From Oscillospiraceae bacterium (GTDB lineage: Bacteria > Bacillota > Clostridia > Oscillospirales > Oscillospiraceae), in assembly GCA_017620315.1 (NCBI GenBank), contig JAFZQQ010000351.1:1-10656 (forward strand): 10,656 bases of DNA, read 5' to 3'. The position numbers were made by a program, and so were the translations under genes. The notes beneath the pieces are model-generated. The model ran no database searches, had not been told where the DNA came from, and saw only the letters and a program-made list of their open reading frames with translations. Shown in pieces: positions 6,176 to 10,656 of this stretch. Numbering within the stretch: position 1 is the stretch's first letter; each line of letters opens with the position of its first letter.

Positions 6176-6823
6176 TCAGCGATCCGTGAAGTCCAGCAAA
6201 AAGCCGTCTTTGCTCTTTGCCTTTTTCATAAACGCGGCAAGAACGCCGTCTGCGATGATGGCGTTCGTGCGCCAGCACATATCCGCCAGTTCTTTGCTTG
6301 TCATGGAACGGTAGAAATCATTGGGGATATCAAAGCTGACCTCTCCGCCGCCGGTATTGCCCGCCGATATCCCCTGGCACTGGCAGTCCTGATGGATATA
6401 GGCGCTGCCATCCTCCCGGAACCGCACGGTGATGATATCGACGCCATGCTCGAAATAGTCGCCGACAGACGCCAGCTTCACGTCCAGATGGAGAAAGCGG
6501 AGATGGTATTCCCGCGCCAGACGCTCCGCCGTCGTATCGTAAACGCCGCGCAGAATGACGTTGTTCTTTCGGAACAGCTCGGCCGTCTTTTCGGTCATAT
6601 GAAGGTCGCATTCGGGATTTTGGATCCAGACCGAGGCTATGGTCGGCAGCAGTTCAAAGAAATCGGGCTCGACCTCCCGGATCTCCTCGCTCAGGCCCAG
6701 CGCCACGCCCCGCGGATCGGTCCTGTCCTCGCCATCCATCCAGTGGGCCATGTCTTCTTTTCTCAGAATCTCTCCGCCATACGCGTCAAAACCATGTTTC
6801 CTGTATCCGAGACTTACAACCAT
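6176..6823 (-). CDS. Conserved-looking protein of unknown function
   Basis: A 215-aa soluble protein that I do not recognise. It starts at ATG 6823, eight bases after AAAGGAG, and is the first full-length gene of the minus-strand operon. It has no signal peptide or membrane segment. The composition is that of a normal globular protein, acidic in the first third (SEEIREVEPDFFELLP) with a strand-rich middle (RFLHLDVKLASVGDYFEHGV, DIITVRFREDGSAYIHQDCQ) and a Gly-rich turn (ISAGNTGGGEVSF). Two cysteines sit in QDCQCQG. Reading frame, ribosome binding site, promoter and tight spacing to the GNAT gene (24 bases) all support a real gene. Confidence 0.65.
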   Translation of the reverse strand: MVVSLGYRKHGFDAYGGEILRKEDMAHWMDGEDRTDPRGVALGLSEEIREVEPDFFELLPTIASVWIQNPECDLHMTEKTAELFRKNNVILRGVYDTTAERLAREYHLRFLHLDVKLASVGDYFEHGVDIITVRFREDGSAYIHQDCQCQGISAGNTGGGEVSFDIPNDFYRSMTSKELADMCWRTNAIIADGVLAAFMKKAKSKDGFLLDFTDR

Positions 6824-6894
6824 TATCTTAACTCCTTTCCGACTTCATACGCCGCATATTCGTGATCGAATTCGTACGCCAGCTTCTCCGCCAA
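6823..6894 (-). CDS. Possible 23-codon ORF coupled to the operon's first gene
   Basis: A minus-strand frame reads LAEKLAYEFDHEYAAYEVGK and then ELR, ending in TAA whose last base is the first base of the next gene's ATG (TAATG). The only plausible start is TTG at 6894, with AGAGGA only two bases before it, and the predicted transcription start is about 12 bases upstream, so initiation would be poor. The amphipathic, charged peptide looks protein-like and could be the tail of a lost gene or a leader peptide. It could equally be chance. Confidence 0.25.
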   Translation of the reverse strand: MAEKLAYEFDHEYAAYEVGKELR

Positions 6895-6912
6895 AATCCT
6901 CTGTTACGATCG

Positions 6913-6941
6913 ATTATAGCACGGCGCCTCGGACTTGCCAA
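6913..6941 (-). promoter_or_regulatory. Sigma-A promoter for the minus-strand operon
   Basis: On the minus strand TTGGCA (6941-6936) is followed after 17 bases by a perfect TATAAT (6918-6913). It points to the unknown gene at 6823 and through it to the operon ending at 3577. The spacer contains the left arm of an inverted repeat (6922-6930), a plausible regulator or structure site. Confidence 0.75.
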
Positions 6942-6997
6942 GCCCGCTGTGTCGGATCAAATTCTGTTTTGGGGGTAACGGAGGCGCCGCGTGATCC
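6922..6997. repeat. Inverted repeats in the divergent promoter region
   Basis: CGGCGCCTC (6922-6930) is the exact inverse of GAGGCGCCG (6981-6989), and GGATCA (6954-6959) is the exact inverse of TGATCC (6992-6997). The first pair places one arm inside the spacer of the minus-strand promoter and the other just upstream of the -35 of the plus-strand promoter. Each GGCGCC core is also palindromic. This is compatible with a shared operator, but could be remnant sequence. Confidence 0.4.
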
Positions 6998-7000
6998 GTG

Positions 7001-7029
7001 TTGACAACATAAAGTAAAAGAAATAGAAT
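7001..7029 (+). promoter_or_regulatory. Sigma-A promoter for the STAS-phosphatase pair
   Basis: A perfect TTGACA (7001-7006) is followed after 17 bases by TAGAAT (7024-7029), five of six matches to TATAAT. It lies 40 bases upstream of the STAS start at 7070 and is divergent from the promoter at 6913-6941. Confidence 0.8.
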
Positions 7030-7069
7030 AAACCCATACACAGCAATTATTAATATGGAGGATCCGTCG

Positions 7070-7363
7070 ATGACTATAACCACGATAACCGAAGGCAGCG
7101 CAGCCGTACTGGCGCTTTCCGGCTGGCTCGACACGCAGGCGGCGTCCGAGCTGCAAAACGCTCTTGATGCTCTGGACGGGAAAATCGAGAGCCTTACGCT
7201 TGATATGAAGGAGCTCGAGTACATATCCTCCGCCGGGCTGCGGCTGCTGGTATCCGCGCACAAAAAGCTGAACGGCAATCTGACCATCCGCTGTGTCTCA
7301 AGTGAGATCATGGACATTTTCAAAATCGCGGGTTTCGACAAGCGGATGCATATCGAGCAATGA
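7070..7363 (+). CDS. STAS-domain anti-sigma-factor antagonist
   Basis: A 97-aa single STAS domain of the SpoIIAA/RsbV type. The fold pattern is visible: two N-terminal strands ending in LSGWLD (16-21), helix AASELQNALDAL, strand LTLDMKELEYISSAG (42-56), then helix LRLLVSAHKKL and a last strand-helix unit. In this family a kinase phosphorylates a serine in the DSSG/SSAG loop; by alignment that is S54 here. Dephosphorylated, it binds an anti-sigma or other HATPase partner. The start is ATG 7070, eight bases after GGAGG (7057-7061); an earlier ATG at 7055 overlaps that site. Its stop overlaps the start of the next gene as ATGA, so the two are translationally coupled and presumably act together. 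Confidence 0.9.
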   Translation: MTITTITEGSAAVLALSGWLDTQAASELQNALDALDGKIESLTLDMKELEYISSAGLRLLVSAHKKLNGNLTIRCVSSEIMDIFKIAGFDKRMHIEQ

Positions 7364-9303
7364 AGCACACCATTCAGCGCAGGCTCCTTGCGCTCTTTTT
7401 GGCGTCGCTTGCGATATCGATCGTGGTGTGCGCCGCGTTCAGCTTCCAAAGCTCATACAAAATGTCGATGCAGCAGGGGCGCAGCTATGGCCTCAACACG
7501 ACAAACACGCTTGCAGGAATGGTCAATGAGGTCGGGCTTGACAGGCTGAGCGACCCCGCGAACGCCGAGCTTTACGCATCGTTTCGCAAGCAGATGCGAA
7601 ACCTTTGCAGCGCGGCAAATTTGACTTATCTCTACGTCTACACCGTCGACGACACGGAGCTGCGCCATTTCATCATCACCGTTGCGGCGGATGATGAGAA
7701 GGATCTTGTGATGCAGCGGGAGTTCCCCATCGGCAAGATCGGCTATTCTCCGCTGCTGGACGCGGAGCGTACCGCGCTGCGCGGCGAGCAGTCCTATGAG
7801 CCGGCGAGGTTTGCCAACGACTACGGCAACGAGGTCTCATGGACAACGCCCTGTCTCGACGCGGATGGCAGCGTAATAGCCCTGATCGGCGTCGATTATG
7901 ACATTTCTGTCGGAGAGGAGCTCGTAAAGCAGCGCTTTATCTCCTCGGCAGTCCCGGTCGTGCTCGTGCTTGTGCTGACTTTTATTGCGCTGTTCTTTTT
8001 TACGCGCATGCGCATCATTGTCCCGATCCGCCGCATCTCCTCCCGCATGGAGCGCTTCGACCCCTCAAACGCGCCGGAGCCGCTCAACATCACCTCTCAG
8101 GATGAAATACAGCAGATCTCCGAGGCATTTGACAAAATGTCGGATGACATACGCGCCCACCTTGACAGCATAAGGAAAATCAGCGCGGAGCAGGCGAAGG
8201 CACAGGCGCAGATGGACGTCGCGCGGCGCATACAGTGCGGAATGGTCCCCGCCTCGTTCCATGAGCACAAAAACGGCGTGGACGTGTCGGCCTTTATGGA
8301 GAGTGCAAGGGAGGTCGGCGGCGACTTCTACGACTGTTTCCCGCTCGGGGAGGACAGATACTGCGCTTTTATCGGCGACGTGTCCGGCAAGGGCGTAACC
8401 GCGGCGCTCTTCATGGCGATGGTCAAGTCCATGCTGCGGGATCATTTGAAGCTTGGCATGTCTCCCGCCGCGGCGCTGAACATAGTCAACGACGAGCTTC
8501 GCGCCGCAAACCCCGAGGGGCTGTTCGCCACGGTCTTCGCCTTTGTGCTCGACACCGGGACCGGCGAGCTCCTTTATGCCAACGGAGGACACAACGCGCC
8601 GCTTCTGCTTCGCGGTGACGGAGCCGTTTATCTGGAGCCGGACCCGGGAATCGCGCTGGGTGTTTTTGAAGACGCCGGCATTGCAGACGACCGTTTGACG
8701 CTTGCCCCGGGCGAGGGCATATTGCTTTATACCGACGGAATCACCGAAGCTGTCAACACATCGCGTCGATTCTATGGCATGCAGCGGCTGCAAGAGCTCC
8801 TCTCAGCCGCCGCGGCGAATGACAGCGAGGCTGTGAGCAAAGCGGTTCGCGAGTCTGTGACGGCATTCTTTGCCGGAGGCGAGCAGTTTGACGACATGAC
8901 GCTGCTGGCGCTCTTCCGCCGGGGCGCAGCCCCCGCCGAGATCGAGCTTCCCGCAGAGTTCGGCTCGCTTGACATCATCAAGCCCATCGTGCTGCGCGAG
9001 GGCGGCGGGAACGGAAAAAAGATCCTGCTGGCGTGCGACGAGGCGCTTTCCAACATCGTCAGGTACTCCGGCGCAACTCAGCTTTTCTTCTCCTGCGAAA
9101 CGGGAAACGGGTATATGAGAGTGACCTTCCGCGACAACGGAACGCCCTTCGACCCGTTTGCCGAAGAGAGCGGCGACTTCCGCGACTTCGACGGGCTGGA
9201 CGCGGGAGGGATGGGTATCGCCTTCATCCGCGAGCTTTCCTCCGAAGCCTCCTGGCGCTTTGAGGACGGCTTCAACGTACTCAGCCTGAAATTTGATATC
9301 TAA
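7360..9303 (+). CDS. Membrane sensor-HAMP-PP2C (SpoIIE/RsbU-type) phosphatase fused to an RsbW-like HATPase
   Basis: A 647-aa signalling protein with five parts: TM helix (about 9-29), extracellular Cache-like sensor (30-190, ending in DADGSVIALIGVDYDIS), TM helix (193-214), HAMP linker (215-270), PP2C phosphatase (about 285-525) and HATPase_c (about 535-647). PP2C metal and core motifs are all present: GGDFYD (320-325), GDVSGKG (339-345), YANGGHN, TDGITEA (458-464) and FDDMTLL (510-516). The HATPase has the N box DEALSN (560-565), G1 DNG (592-594) and G2 GGMGI (616-620). Known relatives dephosphorylate a STAS partner, and RsbW-type HATPases phosphorylate one; with the coupled STAS gene, this one chain may hold both activities. 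The ATG overlaps the STAS stop. The stop codon's last base begins the second 157-bp element. Confidence 0.92.
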   Translation: MKHTIQRRLLALFLASLAISIVVCAAFSFQSSYKMSMQQGRSYGLNTTNTLAGMVNEVGLDRLSDPANAELYASFRKQMRNLCSAANLTYLYVYTVDDTELRHFIITVAADDEKDLVMQREFPIGKIGYSPLLDAERTALRGEQSYEPARFANDYGNEVSWTTPCLDADGSVIALIGVDYDISVGEELVKQRFISSAVPVVLVLVLTFIALFFFTRMRIIVPIRRISSRMERFDPSNAPEPLNITSQDEIQQISEAFDKMSDDIRAHLDSIRKISAEQAKAQAQMDVARRIQCGMVPASFHEHKNGVDVSAFMESAREVGGDFYDCFPLGEDRYCAFIGDVSGKGVTAALFMAMVKSMLRDHLKLGMSPAAALNIVNDELRAANPEGLFATVFAFVLDTGTGELLYANGGHNAPLLLRGDGAVYLEPDPGIALGVFEDAGIADDRLTLAPGEGILLYTDGITEAVNTSRRFYGMQRLQELLSAAAANDSEAVSKAVRESVTAFFAGGEQFDDMTLLALFRRGAAPAEIELPAEFGSLDIIKPIVLREGGGNGKKILLACDEALSNIVRYSGATQLFFSCETGNGYMRVTFRDNGTPFDPFAEESGDFRDFDGLDAGGMGIAFIRELSSEASWRFEDGFNVLSLKFDI

Positions 9304-9459
9304 TACTAATATGCAATTAAAATAAGACATTCCTTGCGGCATAATTTCCGCCAGGCTGCGTTGTCGTCCTTGGCGGGCGCCAGCCCGCCTGCGTCCTCCG
9401 CCTTGCCTGACAAAAATTCTGCTCGCAAGGCTTTGCCACTTTTAGTCGCACATTAGTAT
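9303..9459 (+). repeat. 157-bp inverted-repeat (MITE-like) element, copy 2
   Basis: It matches the copy at 1017-1173 at 155 of 157 positions, in the same orientation; the two differences (9317 and 9323) are T here and C in the other copy. Both lie in the left terminal repeat and slightly weaken its match to the right one. The first base is also the last base of the phosphatase stop codon, so the insertion joins the gene without a gap. It sits between that stop and the terminator at 9519-9562 and would be transcribed as part of the 3' untranslated region, where the self-complementary interior could fold into a long hairpin. Confidence 0.85.
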
Positions 9460-9518
9460 AAGCCAAGCATCTATGCGCCTGCGGCGCAGGGAAAACGGCG
9501 CGATTCCCTTTCATGGCA

Positions 9519-9562
9519 AAAACGACCGGCAGCATGTGATTTGCTGCCGGTCGTTTTATTTT
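9519..9562. terminator. Strong bidirectional intrinsic terminator
   Basis: AAAACGACCGGCAGCA (9519-9534) and TGCTGCCGGTCGTTTT (9542-9557) are perfect inverse arms of 16 bases around a seven-base loop. On the plus strand the stem ends in TTTTATTTT, and on the minus strand in TTTTTG, so it can end both the phosphatase transcript and the thioesterase transcript that converge here. Confidence 0.92.
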
Positions 9563-9567
9563 GTTGT

Positions 9568-10656
9568 TCAGTCCAACCCAATATCCTTCATCATCTGCGG
9601 CACAATGATATCCAACGACGGATCGTCCATCATCAGATCATGCTCATGCGGCGTCATAATGATTCGCAGCTTGTCCCTGTCACAGAAATTCTCATAGTTT
9701 CCCGCCTCAAATTCCATCATCTTTTCCCAGTATTTGAGATTGTCCCCGCCAATGCCCGCCGGTACCTCTCTGGGTTTGAAATACGTCAGTCTGCCATGAT
9801 AGAAAGAGGGCGTATGGTTCAAAAGATCCTCGGTTACATGGGCCGCATTGGCAACCACCGCCTCAAGCATGCCGCTCTCCCTCAGATCGGCAAACAGCGG
9901 GCTTGTTTCAAAGTAAGTGCGGTCGGTCGCAGCGTACATGCTCTTCGAGGCCTCTCGCAGCTCCTCGCTGACCGCGGCGTGGGAATCCAGCATGAAAAGC
10001 TGCCTCACCTGTTCTCCGTTCTCCTCAAGCTGACACGCCATCTCGTGCGCGATAACGCCGCCGTAGCACCAGCCGCCGATGATATAAGGGCCTTTCGGTT
10101 GATACCGTTTCAGTATTTCGATGTACTTCGCCGCGATATTTTTTATGCCGTAGCGCGCCTCGTCCATATGGTAAAGGTTGAACGGTTCGACGACCGCAAA
10201 CGACACCCTGTCTCCTATCCTTGCCGCCAGACGGTAATACGCCGAGCTTCCGGTGTTTCCCGTATGGACGAACACCATTTTCGGTCCCGCGTTTTCGGAA
10301 TAGACACAGAGCTCGGGAGGGACTGTATTTCGAATTTTCCCGTGCTCTCCCGCCTTCGGTCTTTCCTTCCCGTCCGGCACGCTCTCAAGCTCCATGATCT
10401 CCCGCCAGTCGCGGATGGAAACGTCATCCGGATATTTTCCCCCGAGCAGGGCCATGATCCGCGCGATGTAGCCTCTCAGGCGCTCTTCTCCGAACGCGAT
10501 GCGATGTGCCGTCAAACAGATCAGATGCCTTCCTCCCGCATGCAAAAGCGCGGCTCTCATAAGGCTGTTGCGCTGCAGATCCATCGGAGCGCGCAGCAGG
10601 CGGTTTTTCAGCTCCGCCATCTCGCGGCCTCCAAACGTCTGCGCCTCCATCACATC
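9568..10656 (-). CDS. NRPS-type protein C-terminus: condensation-like remnant plus thioesterase with Cys nucleophile (partial)
   Basis: The frame is open to the right edge, so the 5' end is probably outside the window. The first 70 residues (MDLQRNSLMRAALLHAGGRH, then LICLTAHRIAFGEERLRGYI) follow the pattern of an NRPS condensation domain around its HHxxxDG motif, but that motif reads AHRIAFGEE, so it is degenerate or not catalytic. After a linker comes an alpha/beta-hydrolase thioesterase domain: PKMVFVHTGNTGSSAYYRLA with the oxyanion region, the nucleophile elbow GGWCYGG with Cys at 10066-10068 instead of Ser, Asp in FMLDSH (9985-9987), and His in the C-terminal HDLMMDDP (9640-9642). Such domains release peptide or polyketide chains from a carrier protein. 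No carrier domain is seen in the visible part. A standalone short protein starting near 10650 cannot be ruled out. Confidence 0.75.
   Translation of the reverse strand, partial: DVMEAQTFGGREMAELKNRLLRAPMDLQRNSLMRAALLHAGGRHLICLTAHRIAFGEERLRGYIARIMALLGGKYPDDVSIRDWREIMELESVPDGKERPKAGEHGKIRNTVPPELCVYSENAGPKMVFVHTGNTGSSAYYRLAARIGDRVSFAVVEPFNLYHMDEARYGIKNIAAKYIEILKRYQPKGPYIIGGWCYGGVIAHEMACQLEENGEQVRQLFMLDSHAAVSEELREASKSMYAATDRTYFETSPLFADLRESGMLEAVVANAAHVTEDLLNHTPSFYHGRLTYFKPREVPAGIGGDNLKYWEKMMEFEAGNYENFCDRDKLRIIMTPHEHDLMMDDPSLDIIVPQMMKDIGLD

Noticed and set aside
8065..8793. Minus-strand open frame of 242 codons inside the phosphatase gene
   Set aside because: It is antisense to the conserved PP2C motifs and shows no protein family features.
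9485..9513. Extra hairpins upstream of the strong terminator
   Set aside because: GGGAA/TTCCC (near 9489-9508) and a CCTGC/GCAGG hairpin are short and weak beside the 16-bp stem at 9519-9557.

Overview
The window looks like a chromosomal segment of a Gram-positive anaerobe of the class Clostridia, probably Oscillospiraceae-like. The reasons are moderately high G+C, strong AGGAGG-type ribosome binding sites, sigma-A promoters, DUF1653 and macrodomain genes of clostridial flavour, S-layer homology repeats, and a SpoIIAA/SpoIIE-type partner-switching pair. The placement is inferred from these features only.

Layout, left to right. (1) Bases 55-300 (minus) hold the wreck of a GNAT acetyltransferase with a frameshift and a lost C-terminal half. 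(2) A plus-strand unit at 303-1015 has a TTGACA promoter, a 21-codon leader ORF, an intrinsic terminator placed as an attenuator, a BltD/PaiA-like GNAT acetyltransferase and a bidirectional terminator. (3) The first copy of a 157-bp inverted-repeat element lies at 1017-1173. (4) A minus-strand, secreted 5'-nucleotidase-family protein with SLH repeats (1208-3451) has lost most of the family's metal ligands. (5) A long minus-strand operon reads from 6823 down to 3577: unknown protein, GNAT, DUF1653 protein, a deletion scar joining thpR to a rhodanese gene, a four-helix membrane protein and a macrodomain protein. (6) A divergent promoter region at 6900-7054 has inverted repeats. (7) A plus-strand, translationally coupled pair follows: a STAS anti-sigma-factor antagonist and a membrane sensor-HAMP-PP2C phosphatase-HATPase protein (7070-9303). 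(8) The second copy of the 157-bp element (9303-9459) begins on the last base of the phosphatase stop codon. (9) A strong bidirectional terminator (9519-9562) separates this unit from the minus-strand 3' end of a nonribosomal-peptide-synthetase-type gene (9568 to the window edge), with a thioesterase domain that has cysteine in place of the nucleophilic serine.

The STAS protein and the multidomain phosphatase form a recognisable signalling module: an external signal controls dephosphorylation of the STAS serine, and the HATPase domain could rephosphorylate it. No sigma factor lies in the window, so the output is unknown. The minus-strand operon is a mixed set of small enzymes. The thpR and macrodomain genes could once have acted on the same cyclic-phosphate/ADP-ribose type metabolite, but thpR is now truncated.

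The observations most worth following are the nearly identical 157-bp repeats, both sitting between a stop codon and a terminator; the metal-site loss in the surface nucleotidase homologue; the leader-peptide/attenuator before the acetyltransferase; the cysteine thioesterase; and the thpR-rhodanese fusion scar.
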